DNA from: Brevibacillus fulvus
GTDB lineage: Bacteria > Bacillota > Bacilli > Brevibacillales > Brevibacillaceae
DNA: 64,000 nucleotides
Assembly: GCF_016908525.1 (NCBI RefSeq)
Contig: NZ_JAFBEB010000004.1
Span: 62,001 to 126,000 of the forward strand
Direction: 5' to 3'
Shown here: positions 25,922-34,455 of the stretch, piece by piece
Layout of the letters: each line of letters starts with the position of its first letter
Position numbering within the stretch: the first letter of the stretch is position 1
Made by a program: the position numbers and the translations under genes
Notes under the pieces: model-generated
The model's database searches: none
Seen by the model: the letters and a program-made list of their open reading frames with translations, nothing else
What the model was told of the DNA's origin: nothing

Positions 25922-26711
25922 CTTGCAGAACCTGATCAAAAACGAATATGCCAAGCTGTTCAAACGAAAGCGAACCTGGCTGATGTTTGGTTCCCTTGTC
26001 GCGATCAACGTAGTTGCCGGGTTTGTCGCTTACAGATACTTGCAAGGCAACACCGTACCGATCGCGAACCGAAGCTTATGGGGCTTTGTCGCCATGCTGC
26101 AAAACGGAAGCATTCTAATCGTGCTCTATTCGCTTGCGATCGCCAGCTCAATCGTCAGCAGCGAGTTTGCGCTGGGCACGATTAAATTTTTGATGATTCG
26201 GCCGGTATCCCGGACAAAACTATTGTTATCGAAAATGCTGACCGTTTTGTCGCTGATCATTTTGTTCTACCTTACGCTCTTTGTTTGCTCTTGTCTGGCG
26301 GGCGGTCTTGCCTACGGCTTTTCATCGCCGATACAGGCCGGAACTGCGGCCGACTTGGACACGGCCGATTCCTTTTATACGGCGATCAAGGCCTACGCAT
26401 ACGGAATGATCGAAACCGTGATGTTTGCTGCGCTCGCCTTTATGTTTTCCGTTCTGGCCCGCAGCACCAGCCTGGCGATGGGGATCGCTCTCCCGCTCTA
26501 TATGCTTGGCGGTCTATCCAACCTGCTGATCGCCAAATACGGATGGTCCCGTTATTGGCTGTTTGTGAATCTTGATCTGGAGATGTATGATCGGGGACTG
26601 CCGTTTCAGGCAGGAATGACCCTGGGCTTTTCTCTGACCGTTCTGGCCGTCTATTTGGCACTGTTTGTGGCGATCTCCTTTGTTGTTTTCCAAAAACGCG
26701 ATATAGTCTAA
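25914..26711 (+). CDS. ABC-2 type transporter permease
   Basis: The 265-residue protein has six predicted membrane segments. An N-terminal cytoplasmic start (LIKNEYAKLFKRKRTWLMF) is followed by the first span. The characteristic ABC-2 loop SSEFALGTIKFLMIRPVSRTK is present. It begins at a TTG overlapping the ATPase stop, with GGAGGAA upstream. The substrate is unknown. The pair could handle bacitracin-like peptides or other drugs, but no sensor kinase or regulator sits beside it, so this is a guess. Confidence 0.9.
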   Translation: MSSLQNLIKNEYAKLFKRKRTWLMFGSLVAINVVAGFVAYRYLQGNTVPIANRSLWGFVAMLQNGSILIVLYSLAIASSIVSSEFALGTIKFLMIRPVSRTKLLLSKMLTVLSLIILFYLTLFVCSCLAGGLAYGFSSPIQAGTAADLDTADSFYTAIKAYAYGMIETVMFAALAFMFSVLARSTSLAMGIALPLYMLGGLSNLLIAKYGWSRYWLFVNLDLEMYDRGLPFQAGMTLGFSLTVLAVYLALFVAISFVVFQKRDIV

Positions 26712-26770
26712 ACAACGCTCTGGAACACTTCCTGTCCACTCCCGCCTTTGTAAAGACGTTCCGGCGCAGA

Positions 26771-26802
26771 GCTTTCCGCTCCCCAGGGAAAGCTTTTTTT
26801 TG
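26771..26802 (+). terminator. Terminator of the ABC transporter operon
   Basis: GCTTTCC/GGAAAGC stem followed by eight T residues. Confidence 0.9.
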
Positions 26803-26803
26803 T

Positions 26804-27553
26804 TTATAAATACAATTGTTGAATCTCGGCGGCAACTTCGTCCAAATTGTTGGACACTTGCTTGATGCCGTATCCGATCGCCAGCGGAGAGGTCGGAAAC
26901 CGTGGGATCACTTTCACCGCGATCGTCTCTTGCAACTGATAGAAAAAGAGATTATAACTGCTGATTTTGCGGTGCTGGACGACATAACGGACAAGCATCT
27001 GCACATAGTCAGCCAGTTTGGGAAGCTGGTCAAAGTCGCTCAACAGCACATTATATTCATAGAAACTGATCCGCGGATGTGTGGAAATATTGCACTCTAC
27101 TCCCGGCTGCCGATCAATCAGCACCCCGCGAAACTGTTCTTCCGCAATATTCAAACGGTAATCATAATGCTTCAAACCGCTTATCTGCATATGCGGATGA
27201 CGAATGGAGCCCCCTGACAGCGGCCCGTGATTTTTGAAAAAGATAACCGATCGATAGTCCCCGCTTTGCTCCATTCTCAGCCAATGCTCAACGCCAAAGG
27301 CGAACAAGTCGTGCAGGTGGTCTTTGTCATAGATGGACAGCTCTGAATCGCACTCGTCCGTTTCGATCAATACGGTCGGAAACGTATCGAGCAAAACGGG
27401 ATATTTATTTTTGACCAGAATAATAGAACCACGCTGATCAATAATATCATCTAACTGCTCCCGCTCACAAAACGGGCAAGCGTGCTGGCGATTGATGATT
27501 GTTTCCGGCTTTTGCCTGCCGATCGAAGTGTTAAAAATCATATGGGATTGCAT
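26804..27553 (-). CDS. DUF4931 protein, HIT/GalT-like fold
   Basis: The 249-residue protein has an N-terminal CPFC (C26, C29) and, at about 119-123, HPHMQ. It lacks the full galactose-1-phosphate uridylyltransferase set, so it is probably a divergent HIT-superfamily nucleotidyl transferase or hydrolase. It resembles the DUF4931 family of Bacilli, which has no established function. The start ATG is preceded by AAGGAGGCC-type bases. It is convergent with the ABC operon and stands alone. Confidence 0.75.
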   Translation of the reverse strand: MQSHMIFNTSIGRQKPETIINRQHACPFCEREQLDDIIDQRGSIILVKNKYPVLLDTFPTVLIETDECDSELSIYDKDHLHDLFAFGVEHWLRMEQSGDYRSVIFFKNHGPLSGGSIRHPHMQISGLKHYDYRLNIAEEQFRGVLIDRQPGVECNISTHPRISFYEYNVLLSDFDQLPKLADYVQMLVRYVVQHRKISSYNLFFYQLQETIAVKVIPRFPTSPLAIGYGIKQVSNNLDEVAAEIQQLYL

Positions 27554-27605
27554 GGCGGCCTCCTTTACCCAACAGCGATGAAAAACAACAAACGCTAAAA
27601 AAACA

Positions 27606-27634
27606 CTTTACAAGACTTATTAAACATATTATTA
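27606..27634 (+). promoter_or_regulatory. Sigma-A promoter of the DoxX-family gene
   Basis: TTTACA (27606-27611), 17 nt, TATTAT (27629-27634), 58 bases before the start, in an AT-rich gap. Confidence 0.6.
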
Positions 27635-27691
27635 TACTATAACAAAGTAAGTTAATTTAATTTTTCCTAACAAGAAGGGAGCTTTTCCATC

Positions 27692-28087
27692 ATGCATCTT
27701 GGACTACTGATTATTCGCTTGGTTATTGGACTTACATTTGCCGCACACGGAACACAAAAGCTGTTTGGCTGGTTTGGCGGTCATGGCGTCAAAGGAACGG
27801 CCGGCTTTTTTGAATCGATTGGGATTAAACCGGGTGCAGCGATGGCAATACTGGCCGGTCTGGGCGAGCTTGCCGGCGGTCTGTTCTTCGCCGCTGGTTT
27901 TCTCACGCCGCTGGCTTCTCTGTTGATCGTCGTGCCGATGTTGGTGGCCATTTTTACTGTTCACGGCAAAAACGGATACCTCGCAACAGGCGGTTATGAA
28001 TACAATCTGGCTTTAATCGCCATCGCGGTGGGCATTGCTTTGACCGGTCCGGGCGCTTACTCGCTTGATGCCGCTTTGTTCGCCTAA
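27692..28087 (+). CDS. DoxX family membrane protein
   Basis: The 131-residue protein has four hydrophobic segments and the family's LRLVIGLTFAAHGTQKLFGWF-like start (here after LGLLI). The KGTAGFFESIGIKPG loop and the Gly-rich LGELAGGLFFAAGFLTPLA segment also fit. DoxX relatives include thiosulfate:quinone oxidoreductase subunits and stress-linked membrane proteins, but the role of this clade is not settled. AGAAGGGAG lies upstream and a strong terminator follows. Confidence 0.9.
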   Translation: MHLGLLIIRLVIGLTFAAHGTQKLFGWFGGHGVKGTAGFFESIGIKPGAAMAILAGLGELAGGLFFAAGFLTPLASLLIVVPMLVAIFTVHGKNGYLATGGYEYNLALIAIAVGIALTGPGAYSLDAALFA

Positions 28088-28102
28088 ACGGATACCTCAC
28101 TG

Positions 28103-28133
28103 GGGCTGCTTTTCACGGCAGCCCTTTTTATTT
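28103..28133 (+). terminator. Terminator of the DoxX-family gene
   Basis: GGGCTGC/GCAGCCC stem followed by TTTTTATTT. Confidence 0.9.
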
Positions 28134-28134
28134 A

Positions 28135-28736
28135 TCATCCCTGTCTGCAAAGCCATTGGCCCAAGATTAACTCAAAACGTTCCGGCTACCGCCATCTCCG
28201 CCATTTTGGGCCGAAGAGCAGGCATATGGGTCGATCGCCAAGGGATTCCCTTCATGTTTTACACAGCCAGCGCTCTGCTCGTGCTCTGTTTTGCGCTATT
28301 ATCCAGTTTTGCCGGAAGCGCTGTGTCGCTGATCGCCCTCCTGCTAATTCTCGGGTCGGTCGGACAGATGTTCATGCAAATTACTTTATCCAACGCGATC
28401 TCCCGTACGCTGCCGAAGGAACAGACGGGTATCGGGATGGGCTTGCTGTCCATGCTTAACTTTATTGCCGGAGCGATCGGCACCGGCATATACAGCAAAA
28501 TCGTCGATCAAGGTTCCCGCACTCCCTGGAATCCGCTGAACACATCCGCCACTGCTGCCGTCTACAGCAATATTTATCTTATGCTCGTCGTGTTGCTGGT
28601 GGCTGTCCTCGTTTTGTATCAAGTGAGCAAAGCAGTGCACAACAAGCAAAAAAATCCGGGGCGAAAGCGTAACCACTTCGCCCCACGACGTTATTCAATC
28701 TTGGAAGTTTTCGACGACTCGCCCATTCGCCAGTAG
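28135..28736 (+). pseudogene. Remnant of an MFS (TetL/DHA2-like) transporter, C-terminal part only
   Basis: From about 28176 one open frame reads like the C-terminal half of a major facilitator: AISAILGRRAGIWVDRQG (loop with the conserved D-R-x-G), several membrane segments, then SRTLPKEQTGIGMGLLSMLNF, a TetL-type block. No N-terminal half exists upstream; the frame instead runs back into the DoxX terminator, and there is no ribosome binding site. The 3' end runs through the terminator of the convergent KgtP-like gene. It is therefore a truncated pseudogene. The deletion probably removed six membrane segments. Confidence 0.75.
28647..28684 (-). terminator. Terminator of the KgtP-like transporter gene
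   Basis: On the minus strand GGGGCGAA...TTTCGCCCC is followed by GGATTTTTTT, shortly after the transporter stop. Confidence 0.88.
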
Positions 28737-29980
28737 GTGATCAGACTGATCGCAACGCATGCCGCCACGTAATAGTAGAACATCGACTCCATGTTCAAGC
28801 TCTTCAGCCCGAGTGCAATAAATTCCGCCGTACCGCCAAAGATCGCGACCGTCACGGCATAAGGAAAGCCAACGCCGAGCGCGCGGATTTCGGTGGGGAA
28901 CAGTTCCGCCTTCACAATCGCATTAATCGACGTATAGCCGGTCACGATGACCAAGGCGGCCAACATCAGCATAAAGGCAACAAATGGCGCCTCCGTATGT
29001 TCCAGCAATACAAACAGCGGTACCGTCAACAACGTTCCGAGAATGCCAAACCCGAGCAGCAACGGGCGCCGTCCAATCCGGTCCGACAGCAAGCCTGCCA
29101 GCGGTTGTAAAATGACGAAAATGAGCAAGGCGAGAAAATTGATCCAACTGACCGTCACCTTGTCCATCCCGATGGTGTTCACCATAAACTTTTGCAAATA
29201 GGTCGTGTAGGTGTTGAAAGCGACTGTACCGCCTAACGTTAACCCGACAACGGTCAGGACCGCTTTCGGATATTTCATCAATTCCCGAAGCGTTCCGGCT
29301 TTTTTCTTGCTCTGTTCTCCCATTTTTTCAAACTGCTCCGATTCATCCATCGTCCGGCGCAACCATAAGACCACCAGCGCTCCCAACGCACCGATCACAA
29401 AAGGAATCCGCCAGCCCCACGCCTTCATCTCCGGTTCGCTGAGAATTTGCTGCAGGACGATCTGAACCCCCAGGGCGACCAATTGTCCGGCAACCAAGGT
29501 GACATACTGGAAGCTGGAATAATAACCGCGCCGACCGCTGCTGGCCATTTCCGACAAATACGTCGCCGAAGTTCCATATTCCCCTCCCAGCGAAATCCCT
29601 TGCAGCAACCGTGCAAGCACAAGGATAATCGGCGCTCCCATCCCGATGCTGGCATAACTTGGCGTAAAGGCGATTACCAGCGAGCCGCCCGCCATGATCG
29701 TGACAGACAGCGTCAAAGCGGCCCGCCGTCCATGCCGGTCAGCGTAACGCCCCATCAAGAGGCTGCCGATCGGCCGCATCAAGAAGCCGATGGCAAAGAC
29801 CGCCGCCGTGTTCAGCAATTGGCTGGTCGCGTCCCCTTTGGGGAAAAACTCTGCGGAAAAATAGACGGCAAACGCCGAGTACACATACCAGTCGTACCAT
29901 TCAATCAGATTGCCGACCGATCCTTTGAAGATGTTTGCTGTAATTCGTCTTTTTTGTTCTCGATTGATGGATTGAGACAT
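28691..29980 (-). CDS. MHS-type MFS transporter, alpha-ketoglutarate permease-like
   Basis: The 429-residue protein has twelve predicted membrane segments and the metabolite:H+ symporter signatures GNLIEWYDWYVYSAFAVYF near the start, RPIGSLLMGRYADRHGRR in the loop 2-3 region and GGEYGTSATYL. These match the KgtP/ProP/ShiA group, which imports dicarboxylates or osmolytes with protons; the exact substrate is not readable. Preceding bases give CGGAGGAAATCAG before the ATG. Its nearest neighbours are an MFS fragment downstream (convergent) and a YjbR-like gene. Confidence 0.88.
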   Translation of the reverse strand: MSQSINREQKRRITANIFKGSVGNLIEWYDWYVYSAFAVYFSAEFFPKGDATSQLLNTAAVFAIGFLMRPIGSLLMGRYADRHGRRAALTLSVTIMAGGSLVIAFTPSYASIGMGAPIILVLARLLQGISLGGEYGTSATYLSEMASSGRRGYYSSFQYVTLVAGQLVALGVQIVLQQILSEPEMKAWGWRIPFVIGALGALVVLWLRRTMDESEQFEKMGEQSKKKAGTLRELMKYPKAVLTVVGLTLGGTVAFNTYTTYLQKFMVNTIGMDKVTVSWINFLALLIFVILQPLAGLLSDRIGRRPLLLGFGILGTLLTVPLFVLLEHTEAPFVAFMLMLAALVIVTGYTSINAIVKAELFPTEIRALGVGFPYAVTVAIFGGTAEFIALGLKSLNMESMFYYYVAACVAISLITYWRMGESSKTSKIE

Positions 29981-30084
29981 TCTGATTTCCTCCGTTCTGC
30001 CATTCTCCCAATATTCTCACAGTTCCAAATAATATTATTTTACATATTTACCCAGAAAGTTCAAGAGGGTTGCACTCGGAAACT

Positions 30085-30450
30085 TCATTGCTCGTCCCAC
30101 TCGTCAATCAAGCGCCTTTTGCTCTTTGGTTTCGTCAGTTCGAAGCTGTGCTTCACCATATCATGAATTTCATGCTCCGGGAGTTCCCCATCCAGGATAA
30201 CCGTGTTCCAGTGCTCCTTGTTCATATGGTAGCCGGGTTTGACCTCTCCAAAAAGGCCGCGGAGAAAATCGGCTCGATGCGGCTCGCATTTCAGATTGAC
30301 ACACAAATGCTGATTATAGTTGAAGATGAGTGCAAACATTTTCTTATTCCCTTGGTGCCGAATCGCGATCCAGCCATCGCCAAAAGGATAGTCTTCATAT
30401 GCGCCTGGAAATGACAGACAATACTTTATGATGTCATCCTTCGTCATCAT
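30085..30450 (-). CDS. MmcQ/YjbR family protein
   Basis: The 121-residue protein has the MmcQ/YjbR (CyaY-like) fold signatures: the N-terminal LSFPGAYEDYPFG, a KMFALIF strand, CVNLKCEPHRADFL and the C-terminal YHMNKEHWNTVILDG. Some members bind DNA, but no function is established. AGGAGGAC lies eight bases before the start ATG. Confidence 0.9.
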   Translation of the reverse strand: MMTKDDIIKYCLSFPGAYEDYPFGDGWIAIRHQGNKKMFALIFNYNQHLCVNLKCEPHRADFLRGLFGEVKPGYHMNKEHWNTVILDGELPEHEIHDMVKHSFELTKPKSKRRLIDEWDEQ

Positions 30451-30507
30451 TTTAGTCCTCCTTACTGCTGCTCAAATAAAATAACGGACAGCAGCGCCAT
30501 CACCTCA

Positions 30508-30540
30508 AATTGCAAGGGGACCTTTTCAAGGTCCCCAGTT
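30508..30540 (-). terminator. Hairpin after aspA
   Basis: GGGGACCTT/AGGTCCCC stem-loop immediately after the aspA stop. The following tract (TTGCAATTT) is only partly U-rich, so termination may be incomplete. Confidence 0.65.
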
Positions 30541-30542
30541 GC

Positions 30543-31970
30543 TTACTGTTCAAAAAGCAGCCGCGCTCCGGCAATGCCGGGATGCGTCATTTCGTACGGG
30601 TCCAAAATCAAATCCAGCTCTTCCTCTGTCAGTACGTTGTACATTAGACAAAGTTCCCGCACTGACTTTCCAGTCAGAATCGCCTCTCTGGCGATGCGTG
30701 CCGCCACTTCGTAGCCAATATGCGGGTTAACGGCGGTAATCAAACCGGCACTTCTTTCCACATACGCCTTCATCACCTCTTCATTGGCGCTAATGCCATC
30801 GAGACAATATTCTTTGAACACACGGAAGGCGTTGTTCATGATGCTGATCGATTGCAGCAGGTTGAAGACCAAAACAGGCTCCATGACGTTCAATTCCAAC
30901 TGCCCCGCTTCAGATGCAAGGCAAATCGTATGGTCATTGCCAATGACCTGGAAGGCAACCTGGTTGACGACTTCCGCCATGACCGGGTTGACTTTCCCCG
31001 GCATAATCGACGATCCCGGTTGTCTTGCGGGCAAGGAAATTTCCCCTAATCCGGCACGCGGTCCGGAAGCCATCAGCCGCAAGTCGTTGGCGATTTTGGA
31101 CATATTGATCATGCATATTTTCAAGGCAGCGGAGACCTCTGTATACGCATCGGTATTTTGGGTAGCGTCAACCAAATCTTCGGCGCCGACGATTGGAAAA
31201 CGGCTAATTTCGGCGAGATGTTTCACCACATTTTCGATGTAACGCGGTTGGGCGTTCAAACCGGTTCCTACAGCGGTCGCCCCCATATTCACCTCATACA
31301 AATGCTGGCGCGACTGTTTGATGCGTTCCATATCGCGGCTCAATACTTTCTGATAGGCTTGAAATTCCTGGCCAAGACGGATCGGCACCGCATCCTGAAG
31401 ATGAGTCCTGCCCATTTTGATGATGTGGTCAAACTCTTTCGCCTTGTTGGCAAAAGACTCACGCAGCACTTCCATCGTCGCCAGCAATTTTTCCAACATC
31501 ATTAAAGTCGACAGGTGGATCGCTGTCGGGAACGTATCGTTTGTCGACTGGGACATATTTACGTGAGTGTTCGGGCTTACCTGAAAATAGTCGCCTTTCT
31601 CAAAACCGAGAATTTCCAAAGCGCGGTTGGCGATGACTTCATTGGTGTTCATGTTGATGGAAGTGCCCGCGCCTCCCTGAATAGGATCTACGATGAATTG
31701 CTCATGCCAGCGTCCGTCGATGATCTCGTCTGCTGCTGCCACAATCGCTTGTCCGATGCGCTTGTTGAGCTGACCTGTTTCCATGTTGGCTAACGCGGCA
31801 GCCTTTTTCACCATCGCCATTGCGGTAATCAACGATTCGTGGATGCGGTAGCCCGTTATTGGGAAATTTTCCATTGCCCGCAATGTTTGCACACCATAAT
31901 ACGCATCTTTTGGAACTTCCTTTTCCCCCAAAAAGTCTTTTTCGATTCGCTTGTTTTCAAGCCCCGCCAT
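30543..31970 (-). CDS. aspA: Aspartate ammonia-lyase
   Basis: AspA deaminates aspartate to fumarate and ammonia. The 475-residue protein shows the fumarase/aspartase superfamily signature GSSIMPGKVNP (about 316-326). Other family regions are AGAGTSINMNTNE-like (here GGAGTSINMNTNEV), SQSTNDTFPTA and TGLNAQPRYIENV. The ATG at 31970 is preferred to 31979 because AGGAG would otherwise abut the start. No ansA or ansR lies beside it. A role in nitrogen use or feeding fumarate to the TCA cycle is expected. Confidence 0.96.
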   Translation of the reverse strand: MAGLENKRIEKDFLGEKEVPKDAYYGVQTLRAMENFPITGYRIHESLITAMAMVKKAAALANMETGQLNKRIGQAIVAAADEIIDGRWHEQFIVDPIQGGAGTSINMNTNEVIANRALEILGFEKGDYFQVSPNTHVNMSQSTNDTFPTAIHLSTLMMLEKLLATMEVLRESFANKAKEFDHIIKMGRTHLQDAVPIRLGQEFQAYQKVLSRDMERIKQSRQHLYEVNMGATAVGTGLNAQPRYIENVVKHLAEISRFPIVGAEDLVDATQNTDAYTEVSAALKICMINMSKIANDLRLMASGPRAGLGEISLPARQPGSSIMPGKVNPVMAEVVNQVAFQVIGNDHTICLASEAGQLELNVMEPVLVFNLLQSISIMNNAFRVFKEYCLDGISANEEVMKAYVERSAGLITAVNPHIGYEVAARIAREAILTGKSVRELCLMYNVLTEEELDLILDPYEMTHPGIAGARLLFEQ

Positions 31971-32221
31971 AGTTTGCATCTCCTATCACAAGAATTGAGT
32001 AATCGTAAAAACTGCATATAAAATTGCTTGTGGCCGGTCTACCTCATACTACCACAAATGGAGGCAATTTCGGGTAGTTCAAATAAATCGGGCATCCAAA
32101 AAATCGCGTTTCCCCCGACAAGATGCAAAAAGGTACTTTCCCTGGGCTAGACCGTTCGTTCCGTTGCGTTTGCCGTTTTGAAAAAGACCGCTCAATGCCA
32201 AAAGCTCTATAAAGACATAAA
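31971..32221. other. Gene-free interval between aspA and the tRNA
   Basis: I see no supportable gene here. Short frames on the minus strand overlap the tRNA and have no ribosome binding sites. The interval should contain the aspA promoter; I could not pick one with confidence. Confidence 0.5.
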
Positions 32222-32266
32222 AAAAGCCCTCTTTCGCCGCTGTAACGCCAACGAAAAGGACTGTAT
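32222..32266 (-). terminator. Terminator downstream of tRNA-Thr
   Basis: A CCTTTTCG-type arm pairs with CGAAAGAGG after a loop, followed by GCTTTTTTTATG on the minus strand, about 15 bases past the tRNA 3' end. Confidence 0.7.
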
Positions 32267-32280
32267 GTATCGCATGGAAA

Positions 32281-32354
32281 TGGTGCCCCCACGCGGAATC
32301 GAACCACGAATTGATCATTACGAGTGATCTGTTATACCATTTAACTATGGGGGC
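32281..32354 (-). tRNA. tRNA-Thr (anticodon CGU)
   Basis: Minus-strand sequence folds fully: acceptor GCCCCCA/TGGGGGC, D arm GTTA/TAAC with a GG-containing loop, anticodon stem GATCA/TGATC with loop CTCGTAA (anticodon CGT in DNA), variable AATT, and T arm CGTGG/CCGCG with TTCGATT. The CCA end is encoded (32281-32283). The anticodon reads ACG, a threonine codon. It stands alone rather than in an rRNA/tRNA cluster. Confidence 0.95.
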
Positions 32355-32537
32355 AAATGTCTTAAGCTGTCGCCATCGACGTTTATTATAGTATCAGATG
32401 CTATTAAAAAAATCAAGAGTTTTTTAAGAAAAAATTCATATTTCACCAATTCATATACATGAATATCGTTAAAGATGAAAAATATAGGAAATGGCCCCTT
32501 TTTACTCTATACATATGGAAAACAGGAGGAAACCTGC

Positions 32538-33215
32538 ATGGCCCAAAAACGCATTTTAATGGTTGTCACCAATCACACCACGATTACCGATGATCACAAA
32601 ACAGGCTTGTGGCTCGAGGAATTTGCCGTTCCCTACAATGTCTTCAAAGCAAAAGGCTATGCTGTAAAAGTTACCAGTATCCTGGGCGGCGAAGTCGCGC
32701 TTGACCCGAACAGTATTGGCGAGGAAAAAAATGCAGAATGGGCAGAAGCAGAGCAGGAGTTGAGGCACACCGCAAAGTTAAGTCTTGAAGACGCCCGTGG
32801 TTATGATGCCGTCTTTTTGCCCGGCGGCCACGGCACTATGTTTGATTTTCCCGACAATGATACGTTGCAAAAAGTTCTCCAACAATTCGCGGAAGACGGC
32901 AAGGTGATCAGCGCTGTGTGTCACGGCCCCGCCGGTCTTGTCAATGTTACCTATAAAGACGGAACCCCCTTGGTCAAAGACAAAACGGTGACTTCCTTTA
33001 CCGATGATGAAGAGCGAGAAATGAAGCTGGATATGCATATGCCTTTCCTGCTGGAATCAAAACTTCGCGAGCGTGGCGCGCGATTTGTCTCGGGTAAGAA
33101 TTGGAGCGATTTCTCCGTTCGGGACGGTCTCTTGGTCACCGGACAAAATCCGATGTCAAGCAGAAGCACAGCGGAAAAAGTGGTCGAGGCATTGGAGAGC
33201 ACTTCCCAAAAATGA
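32538..33215 (+). CDS. DJ-1/PfpI family protein (class I glutamine amidotransferase-like)
   Basis: The 225-residue protein has the DJ-1/PfpI fold with the nucleophile elbow AVCHGPAGL (C128, H129), the LPGGHGTMFD loop, and an E at about 27-28 in LWLEEF. Family members in Bacillus include Hsp31-like glyoxalase III/chaperones and YdeA/YraA-type stress proteins. The catalytic elbow and the GxE motif fit glyoxalase or deglycase activity, but the exact role is not fixed. The ATG at 32538 follows AGGAGGA. It is a single-gene unit with a hairpin after the stop. Confidence 0.85.
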   Translation: MAQKRILMVVTNHTTITDDHKTGLWLEEFAVPYNVFKAKGYAVKVTSILGGEVALDPNSIGEEKNAEWAEAEQELRHTAKLSLEDARGYDAVFLPGGHGTMFDFPDNDTLQKVLQQFAEDGKVISAVCHGPAGLVNVTYKDGTPLVKDKTVTSFTDDEEREMKLDMHMPFLLESKLRERGARFVSGKNWSDFSVRDGLLVTGQNPMSSRSTAEKVVEALESTSQK

Positions 33216-33233
33216 AGCAACGCGATCAGCAAA

Positions 33234-33261
33234 CATCCCTCTGTCGGTTGACAGAGGGATG
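33234..33261. terminator. Perfect 12-base hairpin between convergent genes
   Basis: CATCCCTCTGTC, loop GGTT, GACAGAGGGATG. Neither side has a strong T run, so it may act as a weak bidirectional terminator or mRNA stabiliser. Confidence 0.6.
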
Positions 33262-33270
33262 CTTCGCTTC

Positions 33271-33627
33271 CTAGACGATTTTACCGATGGCGTCCAATAC
33301 CCGATCCGGTTGGAATGGTTTGACGACAAAGTCTCTTGCCCCGGCTTGAATTGCGCTGACAACCATATGCTGCTGCCCCATGGCGGAACACATGATTACT
33401 TTGGCGTCCGGATCAAACTGTTTGATTCCCTTTACCGCGTCGATTCCTTCCATCACCGGCATGGTGATGTCCATCGTGACGATATCGGGTTTCAATTGCA
33501 TGTATTTTTCAATCGCATCCTTGCCGTTTTCTGCTTGGCCGATGACCTCATGCCCGCCTTTTTGTAAAATATCAGTCAATTGCATGCGCATGAACGCTGC
33601 GTCGTCAACCACTAGTATTTTTGCCAT
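33271..33627 (-). CDS. CheY-like single-domain response regulator
   Basis: The 118-residue protein is one receiver domain, with acidic pocket D8-D9, phospho-acceptor D53 (TMDITMP), S81 (CSAMGQ) and K103. It ends soon after the last helix with no output domain, like CheY. AGGAGTTGAAAGAAG precedes the ATG. No chemotaxis or flagellar gene is near, so its partner kinase is unknown. The closest named relative is CheY, but an orphan role is equally possible. Confidence 0.9.
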   Translation of the reverse strand: MAKILVVDDAAFMRMQLTDILQKGGHEVIGQAENGKDAIEKYMQLKPDIVTMDITMPVMEGIDAVKGIKQFDPDAKVIMCSAMGQQHMVVSAIQAGARDFVVKPFQPDRVLDAIGKIV

Positions 33628-33806
33628 CTTCTTTCAACTCCTAAGCTGGTTATTCATAGAGTTATATACCCAGGCATGTTGCCAGCTAAACAAGTTTTGC
33701 AAAAAAAGATAGGAAAAAAGACCGGTCTCTTTCCTGACAGACTTGACCGGACGGTGCATCCGGTTTAGTATCAAACCAGCTAATCTGTTGACAAGGAGCG
33801 ATTTCC

Positions 33807-34328
33807 ATGGCAGAACAGGACCAACAAATCTGGAGCCGTCCAGACGGTTATACGATCACGACGGACAAAAATTGTTTGAATATTGATACAATCCATCATT
33901 TTCTCAGCACGCAATCGTATTGGGCAAAAGACATTGCCCGCGAACTTGTCGAGAAACTTGTGCAAACCTCGACCATCTGTTATGGAATCTATAACGGAAA
34001 TCCTTACACAAACAGCCAGGCGGAACAAGTCGGATTTGCCCGCGTTGTTTCTGATCTCGTCCGTTTTTCCTGGCTCGGCGATGTCTTCGTCGTCCCCGCC
34101 CACCGCGGACGCGGGTTAAGCAAATGGATGGTCGGTCTGATCGTGGAACATCCGCTGTTAAAAGGTACGTCATTTAATTTGACAACAGCAGATGCCCACC
34201 AACTGTATGCCCAATATGGCTTCGAGTTGGTGGATCAACCGGAAAACCGGATGCATCGACAGTTGGATTGGCCGACAATTTACCAAGCTCACGGCCTTGC
34301 CGCCACCCCCAATAACCACAACGAATAA
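33807..34328 (+). CDS. GNAT-family N-acetyltransferase
   Basis: The 173-residue protein has the GNAT acetyl-CoA-binding region WLGDVFVVPAHRGRGLSKWM (motif A, R/Q-x-x-G-x-G/A type) and a YGFELVD beta-bulge. The substrate is unknown. ACAAGGAGCG precedes the ATG. It is followed by a strong terminator and stands next to the TRAP operon read the other way. Confidence 0.85.
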   Translation: MAEQDQQIWSRPDGYTITTDKNCLNIDTIHHFLSTQSYWAKDIARELVEKLVQTSTICYGIYNGNPYTNSQAEQVGFARVVSDLVRFSWLGDVFVVPAHRGRGLSKWMVGLIVEHPLLKGTSFNLTTADAHQLYAQYGFELVDQPENRMHRQLDWPTIYQAHGLAATPNNHNE

Positions 34329-34372
34329 ACGCTGTGGCCGACCTGTAAGAAAGAGCCATCGGTTCCACAACA

Positions 34373-34427
34373 AAACGGAGGCGGTTTCGCTCTAAAACCA
34401 GCGAAAAACGATCCTCCGTTTGTTTTT
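34373..34427. terminator. Branched terminator between GNAT and dctM
   Basis: AAACGGAGG/CCTCCGTTT arms with an inner GTTTCGCT/AGCGAAAAAC stem and TTTTTG tail. It lies between convergent genes. Confidence 0.85.
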
Positions 34428-34455
34428 GTCCATCCGGTGCCACCGTTCTCCTCCG

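Noticed and set aside
32044-32318. Open frames on the minus strand over the tRNA region
   Set aside because: They overlap the tRNA and its terminator and have no ribosome binding sites.
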